Shown here: positions 49,032-60,022 of the stretch, piece after piece
Layout: each line of letters opens with the position of its first letter
How positions within the stretch are numbered: the first letter of the stretch is position 1
NCBI GenBank assembly: GCA_947000775.1
Contig: CAMQGK010000040.1
Coordinates: 1 to 64,000 of the forward strand
Length of the DNA: 64,000 nucleotides
Reading direction: 5' to 3'
From: Pterois miles
Lineage: Eukaryota > Chordata > Actinopteri > Perciformes > Scorpaenidae
Translations under genes and position numbers: made by a program
Notes under the pieces: model-generated
Seen by the model: the letters and a program-made list of their open reading frames with translations, nothing else
What the model was told of the DNA's origin: nothing
Databases searched by the model: none

Positions 49032-49345
49032 GCTGCATCTATCAGTTAGATAGTTTGTGTGATTGTGACGTTGTGATCTGAACTAACGTGGCGTCCACAG
49101 CAGCAGACATTGCTGAGCTTCCTGCTGGTTCTCCAGACTGCGATCAGCTGTCTAAGTTACTGTATTGATACGCCGACTATAAAGGTGTTTATATACTGGA
49201 CATGTAGCAGCGTCATCATGCAGAAACCTGCGTCAGGGCATGTGAGGAAAAGGTTTTACAAAGGCTTGAAAGGAAAATAGTATTTTGACTCTAAAACACC
49301 AAAATGTGAATGTTTGGATTTGAATACATTAAGAACATCAAGACA
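49032..49345 (+). mobile_element. 3' flank of the 12-bp array, dispersed element
   Basis: Ctacggctgcatctatcagt, gatctgaactaacgtggcgt, ccacagcagcag, acatgtagcagcgtcat and atgtttggatttgaatacat align with 25107-25420. The array is thus inside this element. It ends about 75 bp before the exon at 49418. Confidence 0.75.
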
Positions 49346-49417
49346 TGGGATGATATGAAAACTACATAACATCCTGTAGGTGATATATGTTACTGTATGT
49401 GTGTGTTTGCTGCCTAC

Positions 49418-49526
49418 CTGGCTGACTTTAGCTGGTGTTAGGACCATGTCGAGGACTCCCGACCATCCAGCGATCACTCCTGAGGGGACGGCGTAGGCCA
49501 GCGCTATCATCAGGAACCGCAGGTTA
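49418..49526 (-). CDS. slc49a4: slc49a4 coding exon, third in window
   Basis: 109 nt: one base completes a serine codon (AG|T), then 36 codons read [20 protein letters not shown] followed by WSGVLDMVLTPAKVSQ. This closely follows the recalled human [34 protein letters not shown] region and starts the second six-helix bundle. The acceptor is tgtctcctttag and the donor is CAG|gtaggcag. A strongly amplified 12-bp array lies less than 400 bp downstream in the following intron. Confidence 0.93.
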
Positions 49527-50754
49527 CTAAAGGAGACACATCAGACATATTAGAGGGTCGACATTACACTCGCAAAAAGGTCTTAATGCACGTTCACAGA
49601 GGCGAACAGCCTGGCTCTGATCCAACCAGACTCCATTCAGAAAACAAGCATTTTAACAGCTGTCTGCTTGTCGTCCTGCAGACAGACCTGACAAAGCATC
49701 AGTTCAGACTGTTTACTGATCAGCATCATGATGGAGTTATTTCAGCATCATTCTGATCTGATTATTGATCTTAAATCACAGCTCAGTCTGTTTATTGTGG
49801 GTTCATACCTCAGTAGTGATCCAGTCAGTGTGATGTACTGGATGTGAATCCAGCTCACCACCAGGTGATGGTATGAACCCAGACAGGACGGAGTTTGGTT
49901 CTCTGACATATCTGGACTTCACCGACATGGACAGAGCAGCTACAGTGGTTATTTCCTCATGCTGATGGAGGAAATGTTGTTGGTAACCATGGAGACAAGC
50001 TCCTCCTCCTCTCTGGAGCGTCTAGCGAGTAAAACAAGGTGAAAATCTGCTTCGCTCTTGGTGTAAACGCGACATTACAAGATAATTGTTTGTGCACGGA
50101 TTCTCCCCAGAATATGAATATGAGCTCTTAAATGCAAAATGCATCCCGATGAGCGTGTTGCTGTGTAGTTTCCCTCTGGTTTAGTTATGAACTACATATT
50201 CACATCATTTCTCAGGCTGCTCTTGTCTCTGTCCTCTGGGTAAAAAGATCTTTACTTCGCAAACAGCCCGATCAATGATCTCGGGAACAATAAATAGTTC
50301 ACACATCAGTCACTAACTAACAGTTTCTTCTGTTTAACATGCAGCAGTTTGTTCAAATTAAAGATGAAAGAGGCAGATCTCTATGAATTTTAACGAGGCA
50401 TCTCATACACCCTGGTTTCCCTCATTTGAACAGTATTTTCACCTCTGTCATTATAACAAATATTCAAGTACTTATAGATGTGTGCAGGGTTTGAAATGAA
50501 CGTTTTTAACTTCCTGCCACTGTGGAAGGGAAGAATTTTATGGTCTGCTACTCAGAAATCTTATCTGCCACTGTTTTTTAAGATTTTAACAAATTAAAAA
50601 ACATAATACTAATAATAGCGACTACATACATGACTGGTCCATGGAAGAAAACAAAACAGAGTAAGTAATTAGAATAAAACTGAGGCACTGCACTATAAAA
50701 AAGAAAGTATGATGAAAGTAACTGATGAATGGAGTCAATAATCATATATGTAGA

Positions 50755-51080
50755 TCTGATTCCTCATCATCATCATCATCATCGTCCTCTTATCCGGGTC
50801 GGGTCTCAGGGCCAGCAGCTCCATCAGGGGACCCCAAACCTTCCCTTTCCTGGCCCACATTAACCAGCTCTGACTGGGGGATCCCGAGGCGTTCCCAGGC
50901 CAGTGTGGAGATACAGTCCCTCCACCTGGTCCTGGGTCTTCCCCGGGGCCTCCTCCCAGCTGGTCCAACCTCTTCCTCATATTGTCTTAGGGAGTCGGGG
51001 ACATTTCCGAGCAAACAGAGGCGGGTTTGTCGACATGTTGCCCTCCTGAAGAACTGAACCTCGCTGCACTCCCACAAGCG
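50755..51080 (-). mobile_element. non-LTR retrotransposon fragment
   Basis: The minus-strand reading includes RGRPRTRWRDCISTLAWERL and GIPQSELVNV, a phrase I recognise from the C-terminal end of fish LINE polyproteins. It ends in a (CAT)n tail at about 50764-50783. Frame is kept only locally. Clade not assigned. Confidence 0.55.
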
Positions 51081-52091
51081 ATGCAGCCTCGTACCTATAC
51101 AAGTTTTACGTGTTAAACAATCTGGTGATATTTCAGCCTTATTTACCTGCTATTTAAATAAAGAACATTTTAGATCTGAAGTCATTCAATATTCAATATA
51201 TTTTACACAAAAAAACACTGTGAATATGGTAAATTAAAATGTTCAAATGACACCGTAGATTCTGGGGGAGGCTACTGTTTACAGTACTGGACCTTGTTAT
51301 TGACATCTATATAGTGGTTATTTACATAAAAACACAATTCAAATGATTAAGATTATTTAAATATTTGCTTTGATTAAAAAAAAAAAGAGGACGTTAAAGA
51401 GGCCTATCTATTTTATACGAACAACTTAAAACCACTGGAGTTATTCAAATTTTAAAGCCAAAAACTTAATTTAACAAGATTACATTTGAACACATCATGA
51501 TGACGTTATTTGCCCATTTTCATTTTACTGAGCAGAGCTTGAACGCCTCATAATAATAACGCTAACATTCATATCGTCATAGTTTATCCAGTCAGGACTG
51601 AGCTGCTAACGGCTGCTAACAGCTAACGTTACCGACTCTGATTTCAACACAGGTTTGTTGTTCAGTGTCACAGTATCAGGTAAAAACCAGGTTCATGCTC
51701 TCGGTTTAGTAGCGCCACGCTGTCGTGTCTCTGCTCTCAGACAAACTGAGGAGTCTCGATACTGATAGTGACGGTCAGCTATCCAACACAAGTCCAAAAC
51801 TATTGTGTGATTTGTGGAAGAACAAAAATTTAAAAATATGAATTTTACATGTTAGTTTGTGCACAGTTTACTTCTGAAAGTAACAAGTTTCCCAGAAATA
51901 AAAAGGAAGCTATAAATCTATAAACTTTATTGATATAACAGACAGCGTCTTTATTTATTTTTAGCTTTTTAACTGAGAAATGTTAAAAACTTTTTAGTGA
52001 AACACAGATTTTAAGTTTAGTATGATAAATGCTACCTGTTGCCTTTGTGTGTTTGTGTTATTGCAATCAGTTGATAAAACTTTTTTAAATC

Positions 52092-52400
52092 TAAAAATTA
52101 GGGCAGTCAATCAATTAAAGTAATTAATTGTGATTAATCATATGATTGTCTATAATTAATCACGATCATCATGACTAATCTCTGTTAGATCTGCTGCTGT
52201 GACAGCAGCAGGGAGATGAGCCACAGCTCTCGTTGTGTTTATATAATATATAATATATATAATATAGTGTATACATGGTGACAGTATACTGTGGGCTGGA
52301 GCTGATGGCAGATCTGCAAACAGCAGAGAGCAAAAGGAGACTCTGAGATGCTGCTTTCACTGTTTCAGGACGAAGTGGTTGTTCTGTCTGTTGTTGTGTT
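52092..52400. repeat. MITE-type end and AT-rich stretch
   Basis: Tagggcagtcaatcaattaa plus gattaatcat motifs resemble the ends of the elements at 55539-55932 and 59740-60562. A (TA)-rich block lies at 52240-52270. Confidence 0.45.
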
Positions 52401-52407
52401 GTGACTA

Positions 52408-52545
52408 CAGCCGTCGAAGTTAACGTGATAATAACGACATAACACAAACTCAGTTTAATGCCAAACATCTCTGGAACGCATTGACGCCACTTGTGATTTT
52501 TAGGTCGTAGCGGATCAGTTTTAAATCTAGAGTGAAGATCCTGGT

Positions 52546-52618
<73 letters not shown>

Positions 52619-52777
52619 ATCCTGGTCTCATCTGAAACTAGAGAACCTGATGGATCCATCAGTACCAACCAGGTCAGACTACTACTACTACTACTACTAC
52701 TGCTACTACTACTACTACATCCTGGTCTCATCTGAAACTAGAGAACCTGATGGATCCATCAGTACCAACCAGGTCAG

Positions 52778-52812
<35 letters not shown>

Positions 52813-52879
52813 ATCCTGGTCTCATCTGAAACTAAAGAACCTGATGGATCCATCAGTACCAACCAGGTCAGACTACTAA

Positions 52880-52914
<35 letters not shown>

Positions 52915-52973
52915 ATCCTGGTCTCATCTGAAACTAAAGAACCTGATGGATCCATCAGTACCAACCAGGTCAG

Positions 52974-53014
<41 letters not shown>

Positions 53015-53711
53015 ATCCTGGTCTCATCTGAAACTAAAGAACCTGATGGATCCATCAGAACCAACCAGGTCAGACTAGCTGGTAGTGAAGGAGGTTAAAT
53101 GAGGCTCCAAACAAACTAGGCTAAATTTTGTTGATGAAAAAAATGTCTCAAAATGTCTCAAAATATCCAAAAATTCTCCAAATTCTGCCTGAAAAAAGTC
53201 CAGAAAATATCCAAAACAAAGGCAGAAGAAAAGTTTGATTCTGGTATCATAGTAAACTGGAAAACCTAAAGAGTCCATCAGTAAAAAGACCCCAAAAGGT
53301 CCAAAAAATAGTCAAGAAAATGATGGAAAAATGTCCAAAAATGTCAGAAAAATGTCTCAAAATGTCCAAAACTAGAAAGGTCCAGAAAATATCTGTAAGA
53401 AAGGCCTGATACTGGTCTCACAGTAAACTAGAAAACCTGTTGAGTCCATCAGTACCAACCAGGTCACGTTAGCATGTCAGGAAGGACGTTAAATAACGCT
53501 GCAAACTTACTCAACTACTAACTACTAAATGTTGTCGAGGAAAAACTGTCACGTCCATTTAAATTGAACGACAGCCTCAGTTTTCTAGTTTCATATACTG
53601 TAGCTTCACCTGAGCTTTAAAACTGAGCCCGCTGCAAGTTGCATTGATGAAACTAGTGACATTAAAATGAATTTGCATTGCATTATTATCACATAAACTT
53701 CGACAGCCCTA
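52408..53711 (+). mobile_element. TIR element with five cores and (CTA)n tracts
   Basis: The left end agccgtcgaagttaacgtga and the right end (reverse complement agggctgtcgaagtttatgt) form an inverted repeat of about 28 bp. It then reads taaatctagagtgaagatcc, the (CTA)n/core array and agctggtagtgaaggaggtt. A degenerate stretch of aaaatgtccaaaa-like repeats (53130-53400) and a second degenerate core near 53410-53460 follow. Confidence 0.7.
52541..53083 (+). repeat. composite VNTR: five 61-bp cores with (CTA)n
   Basis: Same core as at 12122-13375 in opposite orientation. The first CTA tract is the longest (about 25 triplets). One tract is interrupted by ctactaaactactac. Confidence 0.97.
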
Positions 53712-54292
53712 CTTAAAACCAAAACTTATTCAAATTACAACAATATTACCAAGTTTAAGGCAAGAAGTGTTCACATTTCAGAGGCCTAAAACCAGAGAAT
53801 GTTTGTGATCTTTACTTGATAAATTACTCTATGGGCTTTTCTGTCCTTTGACCAGCTGATAAATCAGCTTATCTTTTCAACACTAAGTGTCTTGTCAGCT
53901 GACGGCTGCTGATCAGCTGAAATCACACCGGATAAATAAGAGATAAAAATCGTCTCCCGGCCGTGATCGATGGATTTACTAGACTCCCGTTATTGTCTGA
54001 TATGAGCCGCCTGCTAATATCTCAGCAGCTCTTAGTGCTCAGGGATCAACAGGGGAAAAATAAAGAAAAAGACACCTCAGTGTGCCTTGTTATGTATGCG
54101 CCCCTCCAATCACATGCAACCCAATTACAATCACTTGGAACACCCACGCTAATCCCCTTCGCCCAACGAGGTGGCGTGCTGATTGAAATCAGCGCCACCT
54201 CTTCAACCCCAACAGCATGATCAGAATCACTGAGGGACGGGCCATTCACAGATTCTGTTGTTTTCCTGGACACAGTTCAACTTATTCTCCCT

Positions 54293-54385
54293 CCGCCTCG
54301 CTCATTATAATGCAGGCGGCGTCCTGAGCGGTATCATGACGGGACATCTGGCGAACACCTCGGGCCTCCTGCATCCTGACGACGA
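54293..54385 (+). repeat. short direct duplication (partner 54587-54680)
   Basis: Cattataatgcaggcggcgt, cctgagcggtatcatgacgg and gacatctggcgaacacct repeat at 54587-54680 as cattataatgccggcggcgt, cctgagcgccatcgtgacgg and gacatgtggagaacacct. Both are unusually GC- and CpG-rich for the intron. Confidence 0.85.
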
Positions 54386-55399
54386 CTTCAGACACTCAGG
54401 CTGGAATCTAAACCTCATACTACAGTAGCAGTACATGCTGGTCTGGCCAAAATACAGCATGTAGCATGTAAACAAACGCAGTCTACAGTACACTAAAAAT
54501 ACCCACATGTCGTACTGATTTGGAAAGAAATCTCCAGTATGCATCTGAAACAGTACACACTACGGTTACATTTATTCTCGTTCATTATAATGCCGGCGGC
54601 GTCCTGAGCGCCATCGTGACGGGACATGTGGAGAACACCTTGGCCTCCCGCAGCCCGGTGACGGCATCAAACGCCCAGCCAGCGTCTGAGTTTCAAACTG
54701 TTCACACCCTCTTCCCTTTCCTGACTCCCTCTCCTCAGGCTGCAGGCCCGTCTGGTCCGGAGCTATATGAAGCCACTCGGCCTTGGGGACAGTATCGAGG
54801 GACGGCCATAAAAGCCCCTTGATGGAGCACCCTCTCTGCCGCCCCCCCAGCACCCTTTTCATTAACCTTGCCATAACTGCAGGAAATCAATATCCATGCA
54901 CCTCTTATTTAGATAACCAAATGTGAGCAGGCAGATGCTCGCCACTGCGTCCCTTCCCTTCCCTTCCCTTTCCTTTCCTGCTGCTGATGAAATATCTCTG
55001 AAGAAGTCTCGAAGCTGGCGGCGTCATCAGCTAAGTGCCATTTGTCCTTGGCAGACCCGGCTGGAGATCAATGCATCAGGATGACAACACTCAAAGCTAC
55101 AGAGGGTCTGAGGGTGGAGGGAGGGAGGCTTCCCTCTCGCTGTGATCAGAATACAGCGGTGACTTTACACCTCGTGCAGAGACATCCGAGGCCTCTAATT
55201 AGACTGCTGCTGTGGAAGCAGATGTGAGCAGCTGGAAACACTCATCAAGCTGGAGATCATTAACCAAGGCTCAGACCCTGACAGGCTGAATGGATGAACA
55301 CATACATCAATGGATATCTATCAGGACGACTGACTGACTAGCCGGCTGCCACCTGCTGTCACTGTGGAGGCCACAGCACGGATCGATTACTATCTACAT

Positions 55400-55530
55400 C
55401 CCCAAATCAAAGAACAAAGACATTTCACTCACAGATTAGTGGGATTTTATTTTTAATGTATCAGGGACATGTAATGTTTTATACTCTGCTGAATATAATC
55501 AATCAATCTGATTTCCATAGATAGATTTTG
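55400..55530 (-). mobile_element. inverted fragment of the 44485-45107 element
   Basis: On the minus strand it reads gaaatcagattgattgatta, ttcagcagagtataaaacat, tacatgtccctgatac and cccactaatctgtgag, matching 44680-44770. Confidence 0.75.
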
Positions 55531-55538
55531 GAGACACT

Positions 55539-55932
55539 AGTGCTGTCAAAGTTAAATAAAAGTTGTTAAATAATGCATTCGGCTAAATTCATTTGAACAA
55601 CACTAATTTCTTTCACACATTAAGACTATTTTATTTTACTTTTGGGATTTTTAAGTTGTAGTGGCTCAGTTTCAAAGCTGGAGTGAAGATACTGGTATCA
55701 CATGAAACTAGAGAAGCTGATGTTGTTAATTGATTTCCAATAATACATATATACATATTTGCATAAAACACTATGTTTGTCCACTCCAATGCTGTTAAGA
55801 GCATCAAATACTGGACTAATCTCCCTTTACAGTACATTTTGAACAGATAAAAAATATGCGATTATTTGTGATTAAATTTGGACAATTGTATGATTAATGC
55901 CGAGTAAATATTTTAAGCAATTCGCAGCCCTA
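55539..55932 (+). mobile_element. short, unexpanded member of the (CTA)n element family
   Basis: It starts agtgctgtcaaagttaaata and ends aagcaattcgcagccctag. Inside is gctggagtgaagatactggt, then atcacatgaaactagagaag (a single partial core), with no CTA array. The rest aligns with 60375-60560. Confidence 0.7.
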
Positions 55933-56617
55933 GTTATAATTTATCTTTGCCCAAGACTCAGTTTTACTGTATAGAGCCTAAATGCATCATAATTAATGTC
56001 ACCTCCTATACTGAAATCGGCAGGATGAGAGCTAGTTAGCGTTAGCTGTTAGCAGCCGGTAAGCAGCACAGTCCTGCATGGAGCTAACAGCTAATGCTAA
56101 CTACCTCTCATTCAACACAATGAAGCATCATCTGATAATAATACGGTGCATCAATAGGGAGTTTCTTGCCTCCGAAACACATTTTCTGTTGTCGACGGGA
56201 TGCCGTTAGTCTTGAGCCCTGAGTATCTGAAAGTACAGCATCTACATACAGAGTCCTCTTCACGGAGCCGGCCGCCATGTTTCTACAGTAGCCTTGAACA
56301 GACAAACCGAACACCGGCTCCAGAGAGGGTCATTCGCATTTTCGTGCCGGCCACGGTAGTTTCCGTCTACACTTGGCCCATGTGAGAAGTTCCAGTTGGT
56401 TTGAATCTCCAGATCCTACACGCTGGTCTTTTGAGAGTTGCACTCCTTTTTCCTGTTTATATTATTATTACCTCCAAGTGTTTCCATTATTTTGTCTACC
56501 ACCTGTACTGGATGTTCCTGCTCTATGTCCAGTCCCTGCAGGACCCGCTGGACCAAGATACAACACGATGCCCAAACAGGTCACTGGACGGCTGCCTATC
56601 ACAAGTGGAACAGAAAC

Positions 56618-57303
56618 CCTGTCAGCTGGATGGCCTAGTTCAGCTGGCCCGTCCGAGTGTGTGCCTGGACATCTGTCCAAAACTATGCATTAGGTTGATA
56701 TCGGCTCGGTCCTGTCATCTATCTGAGGGAGCTCTTACTGGGAGTTAAGCCTCTGTGCTGGTCAGAGGCCCGTGAACAACATGGCACAGTAGTGAAGCTA
56801 TTTCCTGCAGCAGAGCCAACAGAGCTGGGCCAACTCCCTGGCTACCGGCGCCCAGTTTCCCCCTCTCCCTCCCCGGCCCTCTAATCCCTCGCCACGGCCA
56901 AGGGCTTCATTCCTCCACAAGCCAGGCGAGAGGCGCTCCTCAGGCATTACGCTGTTTCCTGGTGGCTCGGAGGGTAAACACTGCCTTGGTGGAAAGTGAC
57001 AGGGTGCAGTGCACAACATGCTCATGTCGGTTTTGTTTTGCAACCAAATCTTCTTGCAAGTTTTTCGCTTGTTCTTCACTCATTTTCAGGTTTCAGGTGA
57101 TGCGTTTGGCTTAATTTTCCTTACTTGACATCTGACGTCTTGCAGTGTGACTACTGCACAGGTAAATAATGCTGATCCTGAAACGGTATATTGTGCAGCC
57201 CTGACTTTGACTGTCCCTCTGAGAAGATCTCTGACTTGTGATTAAAGCTGCTAAATTAACACACTCGGACGGGCCAGCTGAACTAGGCCATCCAGCTGAC
57301 AGG
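56618..57303. mobile_element. 686-bp segment with perfect 45-bp terminal inverted repeats
   Basis: 56618-56662 (cctgtcagctggatggccta ...) is the exact reverse complement of 57259-57303 (... ccatccagctgacagg). The identity stops at both the outer and the inner side. No target-site duplication is obvious. The inside has short open frames only. Confidence 0.7.
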
Positions 57304-58004
57304 TATTATTATTACATTTAGCTTTAACTTTACATTTTTCTTGTTAACTAAACTTAAAGAACATTATATTAAATTTTCTTTCTTGTTTGACCAGATTGAC
57401 ACGATGTGCTCATATATCACACCAAAAAAGGAAAACTGCCTTTGAATTGTTCTCCAATTGAAAGCAAATCCAGTCTTTAAGCTCTTTTTTCACAGTATTT
57501 TTTTGCTGTATTTCTCCCATTTATGACCTGGCATTTTTAGCTGAACTCCATGAACCCCACGAAGATGATCAGGGTGGTGTACGGATCCTGAAACAAGTGG
57601 ACTTGGCAACTCTGGTCGTCCTCTGAGCAGAGTGTAACTTGTATTAAAACACTGTTATTCTTAAAGTATCGGTACTAATTAAACAGGGTATTGTACCGTT
57701 TTTAACAGCAAGATAGCAAAATTAGGGATTTTTTTAATGCCAGAATCGATATATTAGCTTCATCTGATTCTATGAGGAGGTAGAAGGAAGTTAGCTCTTT
57801 TATTGTGGTAGTCTGAGTAACGTGACGTCATATCCGTTCGGTATCCGTCAACCAGAACAAACCTCAGAAAGTATTAAAGGGTGGAGGGTGGGCGTGGATC
57901 CGACCTCCACCCTCCATGTTAAATCCAGCCTGGTAAACACTACACATCCAGTAAAGGAGGGAAACACTTTGGAAAAGCAGAGCTAGACATCACGGCTAAA
58001 GCTG

Positions 58005-58703
58005 CACGCTAACTCCGTCACGGACGGGAAACGTCATCGTACGGCGGTAACGTGCGGTCCGGCCGGCCGTCGCTCTCGTCTCCGTGGTCCGACGGGCCGA
58101 CGCTACGACTGTAGAGCTCCATATACTGACATTTATGTTAAATGCATTCAGACGGCCCCGATGGAGCTGACCATGGATGGATAAAGAGAACGGAGCTGAC
58201 GGAGAGCTAGAGACCACCTTGGAGGAGTTAGAGGAAGTAGATACCTGGGACTACGGCCGCTTTTCAAAATAAGGTGTTAACAAAGGGAACTGGATCTACA
58301 GAATCCATCTATGGAAATCAGACTGATGGATCATATTCAGCAGAGTATAAAACATTACATGTCCCAGAAAATCCCACTAATCTGTGAGGGAAACGTCTTT
58401 ATTCTTTGATTTCTGGGTTGCTGGATAAAAACTGTAATCAATAATTCCTGATAATGATCCTGATATATTTGACTTCAGGACATCTCTGACTACAGACATG
58501 CTGAAAATCAGATATTTTACTGGATTCATTTAGAGATTTTACAAAGTAAAAGTCCCTAGAAGTGTAGGATTCAACCCCCCCCCCCAATGGTCTAGTGGTA
58601 AACAGTTAACAGTAATCACTATAAATCGTAATATTGCACTTAAAAATTGCAGTAAACATTGAATCAAATCAGTAGACTGGTGAATTGTCTCAGCCCTGAG
58701 TGA
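58005..58703 (+). mobile_element. second copy of the 44485-45107 element
   Basis: It shares gctaactccgtca, agagctgacgg-type text, ctagagaccaccttggagga, ctacggccgcttttcaaaat, aaaacattacatgtccc and agtaaaagtccctagaagtg. It has about 120 extra GC-rich bases (58040-58165) that the other copy lacks, and it lacks the 9-bp array upstream. Confidence 0.75.
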
Positions 58704-59310
58704 AACCTTTCAAGTTTCGGTAGACCGTACGACACCATGCACCGATGGGTGGTGTTGTAGTACGATTCAATCACCATCTCTAGATTTTCTAAGCTCTTCC
58801 TTTCCCAGGTGAAGAAACATCATTAAATGCATTCCAGCACCATGTTATAATAGAGCATCTCTCTCTAACTGCATGCATCAGCAGCGTCTCGAGGATATGA
58901 CTGACCCCGGTGGCACCAATGCAGAGGATGATGTAGAAGCAACCAGTGTATTATAGCTTCGTAATTAATCCAGAGGGAGGGCCGGGGTTTCTTTGATAAC
59001 AACCCCAACAGATGGTGAGTGGCAGAAACCTTCATTAGGATTCAACATCCTTCTCCAGCACACGATCCTGTCACTTTAACTCTCCAAGACAAGACGCTGC
59101 GCAATGCATCAGCAAATAAGAAACCAAACTGATGGATCTGTAGACGCGGCGGTCAGAGAGCTGCTGCACCTGAAACTCATTTCAAATGCAGCGCTTGCTT
59201 TACACGTCTGCATCCGAGTTGAATCAAGGGCACGTTGAGTTAGGCATACCGAACAATGCACTGAAATAATAGTCTCAACAAAAGGTCATGTGGTCTTTCA
59301 GATTACTTTC

Positions 59311-59311
<1 letters not shown>

Positions 59312-59373
<62 letters not shown>
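59312..59373 (-). promoter_or_regulatory. slc49a4: (CA)31 tract directly after a weak splice donor
   Basis: The pure TG run on the plus strand is (CA)31 in the transcript, starting at intron position +8 of the donor GAG|gtaaaacc. CA repeats near donors are known to bind hnRNP L and to change splice-site use in mammals. The effect here is inference. Confidence 0.75.
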
Positions 59374-59374
<1 letters not shown>

Positions 59375-59380
59375 TTTTAC

Positions 59381-59510
59381 CTCAGAAGTCTGCAGATGCT
59401 GCTCCTGTAGCTGAGTCTCTGGCTGGCGGCGGCCACGCTGGGAGGCATCGGAGGGCGTGACGGGAAATAGAGCAGGATGGCGCCAAAAAGCACGGCGATC
59501 ACGGCCAACT
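59381..59510 (-). CDS. slc49a4: slc49a4 coding exon, second in window
   Basis: 130 nt carry 42 full codons plus two split codons. The reading is E-LAVIAVLFGAILLYF, then [18 protein letters not shown] and SSICRLL. It matches the recalled human segment [29 protein letters not shown]. It holds one transmembrane helix and the start of the cytosolic loop between the two six-helix halves. The acceptor is tgctcgggcag. The donor GAG|gtaaaacc is weak at positions +4 to +6 and is followed almost at once by a long (CA)n run, annotated separately. Confidence 0.93.
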
Positions 59511-59872
59511 CTGCCCGAGCACAGCGACACAGATAACAGAGACGTACATGTCATTTCACAGAGAACACAGACGGACTATTTTGACATTTCAGAAACAGCT
59601 CACTGTGACATCTAAAAGCCCTGAAATGATCCCTGGAATGAACATAACGCTCTAAAAGACCAGACGATAGAAGACATGTCACTGTCTAATGTGTCCTCTT
59701 ATAACAGTTAGCGTGCAATTCACAGACGTCGTATCACGAGGCCTGTCAAAGTCAAAACACAACGCAACTTGTGAGTTTTAGGGTGTAGCGGCTCAGTTTT
59801 ATAACTAGGGTGAAGATACTGGTACCATGAAACTAGAGCACCTGATGGATCCATCGGTACCAACCAGGTCAG

Positions 59873-59913
<41 letters not shown>

Positions 59914-59972
59914 ATCCTGGTCTCATCTGAAACTAGAGAACCTGATGGATCCATCGGTACCAACCAGGTCAG

Positions 59973-60022
<50 letters not shown>

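Larger units (their letters stand above)
40059..49417 (-). other. slc49a4: slc49a4 intron (9.4 kb) between third and fourth window exons
   Basis: Listed repeats fill about half of it. Stretches without recognised content are 40060-41980, 42180-43490 (with a dispersed-repeat fragment at 42451-42530), 45110-45670 and 46603-47080 (with a GATA-type tract near 46640-46680). No coding exon was found. Confidence 0.85.
49527..59380 (-). other. slc49a4: slc49a4 intron (9.9 kb) between second and third window exons
   Basis: Between the listed elements, 49527-50740, 51090-52090, 53715-54290, 54880-55380 and 58705-59310 hold no recognisable gene. 54900-55270 is low in repeats apart from a CCTTT tract near 54953-54978. 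The gctaacgttagc-rich stretches at 51530-51660 and 55930-56115 are copies of one dispersed repeat. Confidence 0.85.

Noticed and set aside
47730..49053. Long open frames of 381 and 346 codons on opposite strands (Arg-Pro-Ala-Thr and Ala-Gly-Leu-Val repeats)
   Set aside because: They are forced by a 12-bp tandem unit whose length is a multiple of three. Both strands are open, there is no non-repeat coding sequence, and the stretch lies inside a slc49a4 intron.
50790..51077. 95-codon minus-strand open frame with RGRPRTRWRD
   Set aside because: Recognised as a fragment of a LINE polyprotein, not a host gene. No start context and no continuation.
58040..58165. Possible CpG-island promoter (ggtccggccggccgtcgctc)
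   Set aside because: It is an insertion within one copy of a dispersed element. There is no associated exon, and it is more likely element sequence.
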